The notes beneath the pieces were generated by a model. That model was not told where the DNA came from and ran no database searches. It worked only from the letters and a program-made list of their open reading frames with translations. From Pandoraea iniqua (GTDB lineage: Bacteria > Pseudomonadota > Gammaproteobacteria > Burkholderiales > Burkholderiaceae): a DNA stretch of 64,000 nt. A program made the position numbers and the translations under genes. Shown here in pieces: positions 8,917-16,130 of the stretch (its first letter is position 1; each line of letters starts with the position of its first letter). The stretch is from the NCBI RefSeq assembly GCF_902459685.1, contig NZ_CABPSF010000002.1, positions 1,116,001-1,180,000 on the forward strand. The letters run 5' to 3'.

Positions 8917-10278
8917 ATGGCTAACGATACCGGGCGCACCCTGATTTACGCTTCCCGAAAGCACAACGACGGTCTGTTGTCGTTTTTGGGCGAGCAAGGC
9001 TGGCAAGTTGTGCCGGCCAAGAGCGCCAGCGACGTCGGTCGCATTCTCAATCCCGGGGTTACCAGCGCAGCACTCATCGACCTGGCGAGCGGTTATTCCG
9101 ATCGCGAGCTCGGCGCTTTCGAGTCCTGCATGCAGCCGGCGACCGTCGGCTGGGTTGCTGCCACGAATCCACAACAGCTCACGACGACGTCGGTGCGCCG
9201 GCTGATTCGCGACTATTGCTTCGACTACGTAAATGTTCCGTGCACGAACGATCAGCTCGCGCACTCGATCGGTCACGCCTGGGGCATGGCCTCGCTGTGC
9301 GAGGTGCCCGTCATCTTCACGCCGCAAGTCGGTGGCGACCAGGAAATGGTCGGCACCTGCGAGGCGATGCAACTGCTATTCCGCACCATCCGCAAAGTGG
9401 CCAACACCGACGCGCCAGTGTTTATTTCGGGCGAGTCGGGCACCGGCAAGGAACTGAGCGCGGTGGCGATTCACGAGCGCTCCTTGCGTGCCAAGGGGCC
9501 ATTCGTGGCGATCAATTGCGGCGCCATTCCGCCGCACCTGATGCAATCCGAACTGTTCGGCTACGAGCGCGGCGCTTTCACAGGGGCCAACGCCCGCAAG
9601 ATCGGCCGGGTGGAAGCGGCGAACGGCGGCACGCTGTTCCTCGATGAAATCGGTGACCTGCCGATCGAGAGTCAGGCGAGCCTGCTGCGCTTTCTGCAAC
9701 AGGGCGCCATCGAGCGACTCGGCGGCCACGATGTCATTCCGGTGAATGTGCGGGTGATGTCCGCGACGCACGTCGACCTCGAAGAAGCCGTGAAAGAAGG
9801 GCGCTTCCGCGTCGACCTGTATCACCGCCTGTGCGTGTTGCGCGTCGACGAACCGCCGCTGCGCGCGCGTGGTCAGGACATCGAAATTCTGGCCCATCAC
9901 GTGCTGCAACGTTTCAAAGGCGATAACCATCGCAAGATTCGCGGCTTCACGCAGTGTGCGGTGCAAGCCATGTATGAGTATCACTGGCCCGGCAATGTCC
10001 GTGAGCTCATCAACCGTGTTCGCCGTGCCATCGTGATGGCTGACAGCCGCATGATTTCGGCGAAAGATCTCGACCTGTTGCCGTGGGTGCCGACGCTGGT
10101 ACGCACGCTCGAAGAAATTCGTACGGAAGCCGAACGAATTGCCATCGAACAGGCCTTGTTGCGTCACTGCCATCGTCTGACCGACGTGGCGGCAGAGTTG
10201 GGAATTTCGCGTATTACGCTGTATCGACTGATGTGCCGATATGGATTGCGTGGTGATGAATCGGGCGTGCCGGCCTGA
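8917..10278 (+). CDS. Sigma-54 enhancer-binding regulator with VpsR-like N-terminus
   Basis: The 453-residue protein has three domains. Residues 1-130 look like a receiver fold that lacks the usual N-terminal acidic pair and the conserved lysine (Asp55 in ALIDLAS is the only plausible phospho-site). Residues 145-375 are the AAA+ domain with Walker A GESGTGKE (172-179), the sigma-54-contacting GAFTGA loop (219-224) and Walker B FLDEIGD. The C-terminus carries a Fis-type helix-turn-helix ([19 protein letters not shown]). The architecture resembles VpsR/BerB-type regulators of matrix genes, some of which bind c-di-GMP; that link is inference. A sigma-54 promoter lies 700 bp downstream ahead of the amyloid genes, the likely target. 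The ribosome site is AGGGAG upstream of ATG 8917. Confidence 0.88.
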   Translation: MANDTGRTLIYASRKHNDGLLSFLGEQGWQVVPAKSASDVGRILNPGVTSAALIDLASGYSDRELGAFESCMQPATVGWVAATNPQQLTTTSVRRLIRDYCFDYVNVPCTNDQLAHSIGHAWGMASLCEVPVIFTPQVGGDQEMVGTCEAMQLLFRTIRKVANTDAPVFISGESGTGKELSAVAIHERSLRAKGPFVAINCGAIPPHLMQSELFGYERGAFTGANARKIGRVEAANGGTLFLDEIGDLPIESQASLLRFLQQGAIERLGGHDVIPVNVRVMSATHVDLEEAVKEGRFRVDLYHRLCVLRVDEPPLRARGQDIEILAHHVLQRFKGDNHRKIRGFTQCAVQAMYEYHWPGNVRELINRVRRAIVMADSRMISAKDLDLLPWVPTLVRTLEEIRTEAERIAIEQALLRHCHRLTDVAAELGISRITLYRLMCRYGLRGDESGVPA

Positions 10279-10300
10279 TATCTTCTGGCGAAGAGAGGGC

Positions 10301-10337
10301 GGCCGTCCTGCGTTGAGCAGGGCGGTCGTTTCTTTTT
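10301..10337 (+). terminator. Rho-independent terminator of the bEBP gene
   Basis: The stem GCCGTCCTGC/GCAGGGCGGT with a GTTGA loop is followed by a T-rich tract (CGTTTCTTTTT). Confidence 0.8.
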
Positions 10338-10974
10338 GGGCTCCTGATTACTCCCGATTCCGCCTGATGATCGGCCCGTCTTGTGCACTATCTCCCCCCA
10401 AAAAAGCAGTGGTTTTCGACGCGTACTCGTCGTTCGCGAGCCTTGCCATCGCCAATAACGACGGGGCTTGCGGGCGACTCTGACGGCGCGCGCCGTCGTA
10501 CGCATTGCGTTGTCTCGAAGCGCGAGAGATTGTGCGGTGCAGTGCTGGTTCAACGTGACGTGAGCGATGTCATGGCGCGGTCACCTTGCCGTCATGTCGA
10601 GGGGTACGAAGTTTCAGCGGTTCGGGCACTACGGGTTGTCCCGCGAACACATCAAAGATGAAACATCCGGGGCGTCGGCAGGCCTCGCGTTGCCAAGCGC
10701 CGGGTGTGACGCTGCCATGTCGTTTGACGGGGAGAGGCCGATTCTGCCGCAAATCTGTCACGCAAGACCCTTGTGTATAGGGCATTTCCGAAAGACGTCG
10801 TTGACGACGCCGACATCCCTCGCGGTTCGGCATGTCTGCCGGCGACGCGGCAAGCGTGACAAAAGTGGCCGGAACCGCATGACGTATCAATGCTGAAACG
10901 TTTTCGGACACGGCGCCTGTCGCGCCCGCTGGCGAAAAATAAAAGTCTTCATGTTTTCAAGCACTTGAGCGTTG

Positions 10975-10990
10975 TGGCACGGAAGTCGCT
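10975..10990 (+). promoter_or_regulatory. Sigma-54 (RpoN) promoter of the amyloid-like operon
   Basis: TGGCACGGAAGTCGCT matches the -24/-12 consensus TGGCACG-N4-TTGCW at all but one defined base, with correct GG-N10-GC spacing. The predicted start is near 11001, just upstream of the AAGGAGG ribosome site (11005-11011) of the first gene. Confidence 0.8.
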
Positions 10991-11019
10991 TTATAGACTC
11001 GGGCAAGGAGGGCACAGCG

Positions 11020-11610
11020 ATGCGAATTCTCACCACCGAAATGCAATACCGAGTACGACAAGGCGCAGGCGCAATGGGCGCTGCCATCGTCGTGACGCTC
11101 GGTCTGTGCGCTGCACCGGCGCAGGCGCAGGAAGCGGCCCCCGCCCTGAGCGCCCCGCGCATGCAGATTGCAATGCTCACGGGTTCCATGGTGCCGCCGT
11201 CGGCCGCCGTGACGTCTGTGACGGCCATGATGACGGCAACGCCGATCAGCGACGCTGATGTGGCGGTGTCTGCCGGCCCGGTTACCGAACAAACTGCCGC
11301 GCAAGCCCCGGCCGATGAACCGGCCGCCATTGCCGCCAGTGACGACAGCAATACGAACAGCCACAACGATGCCGGACTGAGCAAGGTACCGCTTGCCGCA
11401 GCGCGCATCGACGACGAACAACTCGGCAACCAGCGCGGCCGCAATTTGCAGGGCGGCTCGATGGTCAAGTCACCCGGCATGACACTCGCGAATGGCGTGA
11501 CGCTGTGGGACGAACTGCCCGGCGCAGTGACGCCGACACCGCGTCCGCAGCAACTGTCGAACGGCGTGAACAACGTTCAGGTCACGCGTGTGACCTACAC
11601 CACCCGGTGA
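11020..11610 (+). CDS. Secreted LWDE-motif protein, first gene of the amyloid-like operon
   Basis: The 196-residue protein has a signal peptide ending APAQAQ (about residue 37), then a low-complexity Ala/Thr/Ser region expected to be disordered. A conserved-looking block follows: D132-x2-L135-x3-RGR (139-141), then MTLANGVTLWDE (154-165) and a Pro-rich tail. The start at 11020 is set by AAGGAGG 8 nt upstream and by the sigma-54 promoter. The same block recurs in the 133-residue protein at 17524-17925, so the two are paralogues. By position it corresponds to fapA, which in Pseudomonas modulates fibrillation, but I see no sequence proof of that. No family is recognised. Confidence 0.7.
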   Translation: MRILTTEMQYRVRQGAGAMGAAIVVTLGLCAAPAQAQEAAPALSAPRMQIAMLTGSMVPPSAAVTSVTAMMTATPISDADVAVSAGPVTEQTAAQAPADEPAAIAASDDSNTNSHNDAGLSKVPLAAARIDDEQLGNQRGRNLQGGSMVKSPGMTLANGVTLWDELPGAVTPTPRPQQLSNGVNNVQVTRVTYTTR

Positions 11611-11615
11611 ACGAC

Positions 11616-12128
11616 ATGATCAACACTTCAGCGATGCAGGCCGGCAACGTGATCGCCACGATGCTCATGGCAATTGCCCCGGCACTGCTTCCCGCCACCG
11701 CCCGGGCCGAACCGGCCCCGCCGGGAGACATCGTGATCGAGCGCAACATCGGGCCGGAGTACGTCGGACGGCAACTGCCGCGCGTCCAGAACCCGATTGG
11801 CATCTCGGTACCGGCTTTCCCGATGGGCCCGTTCAACACCGCGATGGGCGCCGTCAATCAAGTCACCGATGGTGAATTGACCGGCCGTGCTTCGGTGGGC
11901 TTGATCTCGGGTGCCGTGCAGTCGGGCATCAATCCGGTGATGGGTGTGCTGGTGGGCAATGCCCGCGGTGGCAACGCGTTGAATTCTTCGAACGGTGTCG
12001 GTGGCGGTTTTGCCGGCGGCTCGGGCGGTGGCGGCGGTATCGGCAGCATCGGCACGCTGGTGCCGTCGGTCATCAACTCGGCCCTGGCGCCGTTGACTAG
12101 CATGGGTGCTGCGGGAGTCGCCAAATGA
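11616..12128 (+). CDS. Secreted Gly-rich protein of unknown function
   Basis: The 170-residue protein has an N-terminal signal peptide (cleavage near TARAEP), a conserved-looking segment GDIVIERNIGPEYVGRQLPR, then a hydrophobic/Gly-rich half including GGGFAGGSGGGGGIGSIG. It starts 5 nt after the previous stop with no clear ribosome site, suggesting translational coupling; a second ATG at 11634 is possible. The stop overlaps the next start (ATGA at 12125). It has no counterpart among the Pseudomonas fapA-F products that I recognise. Its place between the LWDE protein and the repeat proteins suggests a fibre or export accessory role. Confidence 0.65.
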   Translation: MINTSAMQAGNVIATMLMAIAPALLPATARAEPAPPGDIVIERNIGPEYVGRQLPRVQNPIGISVPAFPMGPFNTAMGAVNQVTDGELTGRASVGLISGAVQSGINPVMGVLVGNARGGNALNSSNGVGGGFAGGSGGGGGIGSIGTLVPSVINSALAPLTSMGAAGVAK

Positions 12129-12781
12129 GCGCGTATCGCGACATTCGACGCCTGCACGGCGCACCGCTCAAGGTCGCCGTGGCCATGGTTCTCGCCGCCG
12201 GGTTTGCCGGGACGGCTTCTGCGGAAGACATCTACATCGTGAACGGCCAGCTCGCCGGCACGAGCGCAACCGTCGAAAGCGGCGTTGCGGTGGGCGTGAC
12301 CGGCGCACTGACCGTGAATCAGGCGGCCGGGCTGAACAACGCGCAAGCGAACAGCGCGCTGATCGCCAACGGTGGCAGCGTGACGCTCGGCACGTCGAGT
12401 ACCAATCAGGCAGCCGTCGTCACGAGCACGACAGGTGCCGCGAGCGCGGCAATTCAAGGCAACGCATTTTCAGGCACGTCCGGACTGGTGCAGGTGAACC
12501 AGGCGAGCGGTGCCGGCAATCTTCAACGCAACGCTACGGTCATTGTGATGGGCGATGCGGCTGGAGTGGCGAGCGTATCGGATACGGCACTATCCGCTGC
12601 GATCTCCAAGGGTGGCCCGGCTGGGCACGACAACCTCAACGATCAGTTCCGTACGGCATCGATTTCCGGTGACGCATTCCGGGGCGCGAGCGGGGTGGTG
12701 CAAGTGAACCAGTCGGCTGGGATAGGCAATGTAACCGCAAATGTTTTTGTGCTCCGTCCCCCGGCGGGCACAGCTTTTTAA
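12125..12781 (+). CDS. fapB: FapB-like minor amyloid subunit
   Basis: The 218-residue secreted protein has a signal peptide ending TASAED. It carries three imperfect repeats with the pattern VNQ-[AS]-[AS]-G-x2-N-x3-N near residues 62-82, 122-142 and 191-211 (for example VNQAAGLNNAQAN, VNQASGAGNLQRN, VNQSAGIGNVTAN). Asn/Gln/Gly-rich repeats of this type separated by linkers are the hallmark of Fap amyloid subunits. The start overlaps the preceding stop (ATGA). It lies just ahead of the larger repeat protein, the same order as fapB-fapC in Pseudomonas. In that system FapB is thought to nucleate fibres; the role here is inferred. Confidence 0.65.
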   Translation: MSAYRDIRRLHGAPLKVAVAMVLAAGFAGTASAEDIYIVNGQLAGTSATVESGVAVGVTGALTVNQAAGLNNAQANSALIANGGSVTLGTSSTNQAAVVTSTTGAASAAIQGNAFSGTSGLVQVNQASGAGNLQRNATVIVMGDAAGVASVSDTALSAAISKGGPAGHDNLNDQFRTASISGDAFRGASGVVQVNQSAGIGNVTANVFVLRPPAGTAF

Positions 12782-12811
12782 CTGGGTAACTCTCTCGTCA
12801 AGGAGATGGTC

Positions 12812-14191
12812 ATGAAAACGAAAGCAATTGCAGCGGCTGCACTGCTGGTAGCAACGGGTACCGCTATGGCGTCACCCAATCACCAGCAATATAGCTTCTC
12901 GTTCATCGGCAATGAAACCAACGTGCTCAACCTGGTCGGCATTTTCGGTCTGGTCGGCATTCGCGGCTGCGTCACGGTGGACAATACCGGCAACGCCGTC
13001 GTGCAAAGCAACCAGAGCGTAGACGTCCACCACGTGAACCTGAAGGGGCCGCTGCTTGGCAACTACACGACGGGTCACGTGACGTATGGCGTCGACGCGA
13101 AGACCACGACGGTTTCGGATCAGGGTAGCGCTTACCTGCTGGCAGGCAAGACCACCACCCACTACGACAACTCTACGTCGTGGGTGAATGCCAGCGCTAG
13201 CGGCCATCTGAATACGAACAGTTCGTTCCAGGCCGGTGCCGGTTATGTGGCAGGGCAGTCCAGCTCGGGTTCGGGTGGCTTCATCGCAGGCGGCGGGTAT
13301 CAATACTCGAACATCGCCGGCGGCGGAGGCATCATCGGTGGCGGCGTGCTGCCGTTGCCGGGCGGTCTGGCAATTTATGGCGGTTACCTCGTCGGCAACT
13401 TCGGCGCGGGTCAGGGTTCGGCTTGGGGCGGCTACGCCTACGGCCAGCAATCGCAGCAGGCTGCCGGGTTCCTGGCAGGCGGTTTCCTGAACACGCAGAA
13501 GAGCTTCGATGCCGCGTTTAATGCCGTCGTGAACCATGGCAACGCTTCAGTGGAGAGCGACTCGATCGCCGCCGGTGCGCTGTGGGGCTTCTCGAACACC
13601 TACACGGTGGCAACCACGTGGACCAAGGGCGCTATCACGTTCCATACCAACACCGCCGTCTATCAAACGATGGGTGCGACGCTGGGTGGTGGTGCACTGG
13701 CTAACGCCAACGGCAACATCGGTGTGAACGTGGCCGCAGGTGCCGACAACGCGCAGGCGAACAACGTCGCGATCGCTTCGCTCAACGCTCAGCCGGTGTA
13801 TGCCTCGGCTCAAGTGTTTGCGAACCAGTCGTCGAAGGGTTCGGCCAGCCTGTCGCAGTTCTATGTCACTTCGAGCGTGGGTGATGGTGCCCTCGCCGGT
13901 GCGACCGGGAACGTCGGCGTGAACGTGGCTTCGGGTATCGGCAACGTGCAGCAAAACGGTCTGGCTGCGGCAGTCTCGCAAGGGGCAACCGGCTGGTACA
14001 AGGGCGGCGCGGCCAACTCGACGGCTCAAACCGACCAAAAGGCTGGCATGAAGGCCTCGGGCGACTTCATCGCCAATGCTTCGCTGGGCGCAGGTGCACT
14101 CGCCTGGGCTAGCGGCAACATCGGCGTGAACGTGGCTTCGGGCATCGGCAACGTCCAGAGCAACAGCCTTGCCATCTCGGCAATCAAGTAA
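12812..14191 (+). CDS. fapC: FapC-like major amyloid subunit
   Basis: The 459-residue secreted protein has a signal peptide ending GTAMAS. Residues 25-290 form a Gly/Ser/Tyr-rich region with GGG and GGY runs. Three C-terminal repeats near 294-324, 359-389 and 428-459 share the core GN[IV]GVNVA[AS]G-x2-N-x-Q-x-N and are spaced 65 and 69 residues apart, closely resembling FapC repeats. It has one cysteine (in RGCVTV) and lacks the C-terminal CxxC described for Pseudomonas FapC. I start at 12812, with AAGGAGA 5 nt upstream; an ATG at 12806 overlaps that site. A strong terminator directly follows, fitting high expression of a structural subunit. Confidence 0.7.
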   Translation: MKTKAIAAAALLVATGTAMASPNHQQYSFSFIGNETNVLNLVGIFGLVGIRGCVTVDNTGNAVVQSNQSVDVHHVNLKGPLLGNYTTGHVTYGVDAKTTTVSDQGSAYLLAGKTTTHYDNSTSWVNASASGHLNTNSSFQAGAGYVAGQSSSGSGGFIAGGGYQYSNIAGGGGIIGGGVLPLPGGLAIYGGYLVGNFGAGQGSAWGGYAYGQQSQQAAGFLAGGFLNTQKSFDAAFNAVVNHGNASVESDSIAAGALWGFSNTYTVATTWTKGAITFHTNTAVYQTMGATLGGGALANANGNIGVNVAAGADNAQANNVAIASLNAQPVYASAQVFANQSSKGSASLSQFYVTSSVGDGALAGATGNVGVNVASGIGNVQQNGLAAAVSQGATGWYKGGAANSTAQTDQKAGMKASGDFIANASLGAGALAWASGNIGVNVASGIGNVQSNSLAISAIK

Positions 14192-14198
14192 GGTGTGC

Positions 14199-14232
14199 AA
14201 CCGGTCCGGGGTCTCCCCGGACCGGTTTTTTC
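14199..14232 (+). terminator. Intra-operon terminator after the major amyloid gene
   Basis: The stem AACCGGTCCGGGG/CCCCGGACCGGTT with a 3-nt loop is followed by TTTTTT. It separates the subunit genes from the peptidase gene 13 nt further on, so downstream expression must come from read-through or another promoter. Confidence 0.85.
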
Positions 14233-14244
14233 ATGAGGTGTGTC

Positions 14245-14955
14245 ATGAATGATGCGCGTCGTGCCGCAGTGAGGATCGCTACCGTTTGCGCTCTGGCGTG
14301 CGCAAGCGTGGCCGGGCACGCGCAGTATGCATCGGTGAACCTGGAGTCTTCGACTGGCGTACCGGCGGTCAAGACGATGCGTTCGTTCAAGTCGATGCAC
14401 TACGTGAATCTGGTCCAGCAGGAATACGACTTCAGTTGTGGTTCCGCAGCACTGGCAACACTGCTGCGCTACGGCTACGGGATCGATATCCCCGAGCCGG
14501 AAATGATTCAGAAGATGATGGTCTTCTCCAACCCGGACACCGTCATCAAGAATGGGTTCTCGATGCTCGACATGAAGAAATTCGTCGAGACGCTCGGGCT
14601 CGAGGGGCGAGGCTTCAAGGTGGACATCAACGCGCTGTATGACCTGAAGATCCCGGTCATCGCGCTCATCGATGTCAACGGGTATCAGCATTTCGTGCTC
14701 ATCAAGGCGGCCAGAGACGGGCGCATCTTCGTGTCCGACCCCGCGCTGGGCAACCGAATTATCGAGCAAGCCGATTTTGCCAAGCAGTGGAATGGCTTGG
14801 TCCTGGCGGTCATCGGCAAGCCGTTCCTGGAGGATTCTCCGCTACTCAAAGGAAACGAGTCCCTGGCGGTCAAGTTGCGCGACAGCGCCTTGACGACCGG
14901 GACGACAGCGACCCCGATGGTGGACTTCGGCATCATCCGGTCGAACCTGTTTTGA
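14245..14955 (+). CDS. fapD: FapD-like C39-family peptidase
   Basis: The 236-residue protein has a signal peptide ending GHAQ. It has a C39-type papain-like core: catalytic Cys65 in DFSCGSAAL, His149 in NGYQHFVLI and Asp165 in FVSDPALG. Unlike bacteriocin transporters it has no ATPase or membrane domain. This matches FapD, the periplasmic peptidase of the Fap secretion system. I start at 14245 with AGGTG just upstream; a start at 14233 inside the terminator T run is less likely. It lies directly after the amyloid subunit genes and 12 nt before the FapE-like gene. Confidence 0.8.
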   Translation: MNDARRAAVRIATVCALACASVAGHAQYASVNLESSTGVPAVKTMRSFKSMHYVNLVQQEYDFSCGSAALATLLRYGYGIDIPEPEMIQKMMVFSNPDTVIKNGFSMLDMKKFVETLGLEGRGFKVDINALYDLKIPVIALIDVNGYQHFVLIKAARDGRIFVSDPALGNRIIEQADFAKQWNGLVLAVIGKPFLEDSPLLKGNESLAVKLRDSALTTGTTATPMVDFGIIRSNLF

Positions 14956-14967
14956 GACCAGAACATC

Positions 14968-15735
14968 ATGAACCGTTACGTCCCGATGCTGGCCATCCCG
15001 TTCCTCGTAAGTGCCGTGCCGGCATTTGCGTCGAGCGTGGTGCCCGATAGCTGGCAGGCCGTCGGTGACGACGTGCTCGCACAAGCCACCGGCAAATACG
15101 CGCAGCAAAACATGATCACGGGCTTTCAGCTCGTGATGCAGTCGCAATGGCAAATGCCGACCGGTGCCAGCCTTGCGGCGACCGGCGTGCTCGGTGTGAG
15201 CCAGAACGCCAATCACACGGGTTATCAGGTCCAGACAGCTGCCGCCACCGGCATCATCCCCGGTCTGGTCAACGCAACGACGCCGATCACACAGGCTGCG
15301 GCGGGTGCCGCGAGCGTGCTGGTCAATGGTGTCGCACAGATCACGCAGGTGGCCGGCGACGCGAACAACGCGCTCAACAGGGCCACCATTCAGTACGCCC
15401 CGGGCGTCTCGCTGTCGATGCTGGTGCCGACCAGCGCGCAAGGGCAGAGCAACTCGCAAACCACCGTGGGCAACCTGAGCGCCAGTGTGGCGATCACCTC
15501 GGCGGGCATGCAAATTGCATTGAATACGCCCAACGGCAATCTCGGACAGAGCGTTGCCGGCGGTGCCGGTGGTGCGATGAATCAGATCATGCAGGTCGTA
15601 CAGGTCGCAGGCAACGCGCAGCAGGTGATGAACACGCTGCAATTGAATCTGCAAACGAATCCGCTCACGTCGAACGCCCTTCGACAGGTCGGCGTTCAGA
15701 ACGCAATGGCGAACATGGTCGCCGTGCGTCGCTGA
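14968..15735 (+). CDS. fapE: FapE-like secreted accessory protein
   Basis: The 255-residue protein has a signal peptide ending VPAFAS. The block following it, GDDVLAQATGK (33-43) then GFQLVMQSQWQ, is the signature I associate with FapE-type proteins. The remainder is Ala/Val/Gln/Asn-rich with VNG-x3-ITQVAGDANN and VVQVAGNAQQV repeats that loosely echo the amyloid repeats. In Pseudomonas FapE is a minor fibre component. Assignment rests mostly on position between the FapD-like and FapF-like genes and on this motif. It shares D-x2-L-x3-[RT]-[GA] with the two LWDE proteins of the locus. Confidence 0.6.
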   Translation: MNRYVPMLAIPFLVSAVPAFASSVVPDSWQAVGDDVLAQATGKYAQQNMITGFQLVMQSQWQMPTGASLAATGVLGVSQNANHTGYQVQTAAATGIIPGLVNATTPITQAAAGAASVLVNGVAQITQVAGDANNALNRATIQYAPGVSLSMLVPTSAQGQSNSQTTVGNLSASVAITSAGMQIALNTPNGNLGQSVAGGAGGAMNQIMQVVQVAGNAQQVMNTLQLNLQTNPLTSNALRQVGVQNAMANMVAVRR

Positions 15736-15760
15736 ACAAGCAGGTGGCTCTCGTCGGCAC

Positions 15761-15798
15761 CGTAACGTTACGCATCTCGGACATTACGTAACGTTACG
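15761..15798. repeat. Paired palindromes CGTAACGTTACG
   Basis: Two identical 12-bp palindromes have centres 26 bp apart. With flanks they form one larger inverted repeat (CCGTAACGTTACG ... CGTAACGTTACGG). I infer a double operator or activator site. Confidence 0.7.
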
Positions 15799-15872
15799 GC
15801 GGCAACGAGAAGCCGGCAGCGCCCGGGGCAGGTCGCGGGCGCCATGATAACCAAGGGGCAACGCCGCATGAA

Positions 15873-15911
15873 AGTCGATGCAGGCAGTCGATGCAGGCAG
15901 TCGATGCCGGC
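15873..15911 (+). repeat. Three tandem 13-bp repeats (AGTCGATGCAGGC)
   Basis: Copies lie at 15873-15885, 15886-15898 and 15899-15911; the third has one change (GCCGGC). A degenerate fourth copy may follow. Confidence 0.75.
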
Positions 15912-16130
15912 AACCGATGCTGAACCGCGATCGCTGCGGGGCGGATCGGTCGGCGAGCGTGGCGAACAAGAGGGTGACGTCGTCAGGGTTCGCAAGAACG
16001 CAAAACCACCTGCACGCGTCGCTCCGCAGTCGAGCAGCAAGGACAACCGTCGTTTGGAAACACGTGTTTGTTGGATTGCGCGCGGCATGTCGTCGCGAGG
16101 CGCTCGCCGCACTTTTACCCGGGGGGGATC

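Larger units (their letters stand above)
10279..11019 (+). other. Long regulatory spacer before the amyloid-like operon
   Basis: This 741-base gap contains a terminator at 10301-10337, a CGTCGT-TG-ACGACG dyad at 10796-10809 that might be an upstream activating site, and a sigma-54 promoter at 10975-10990. Short open frames lack ribosome sites and similarity. The length suits DNA looping between an enhancer-binding protein and its promoter. Confidence 0.55.
15736..16130 (+). promoter_or_regulatory. Regulatory region ahead of the fapF-like gene
   Basis: This 395-base gap breaks the operon. It holds two perfect 12-bp palindromes CGTAACGTTACG at 15761-15772 and 15787-15798 (26 bp apart), three tandem 13-bp repeats at 15873-15911, and a third palindrome AAACACGTGTTT at 16058-16069. 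No clear sigma-54 or sigma-70 promoter stands out. The elements look like regulator-binding sites for separate control of the exporter gene. Confidence 0.55.

Noticed and set aside
10340-10970. Short open frames in the gap before the amyloid operon
   Set aside because: No ribosome sites, signal peptides or repeats; they overlap each other on both strands.
15873-15911. Tandem repeats considered as a CRISPR array
   Set aside because: Units are 13 bp with no spacers and no cas genes nearby.
16073-16086. GG-N10-GC considered as a sigma-54 promoter for the fapF-like gene
   Set aside because: Only the invariant GG and GC and a couple of other bases match; this occurs by chance in GC-rich DNA.
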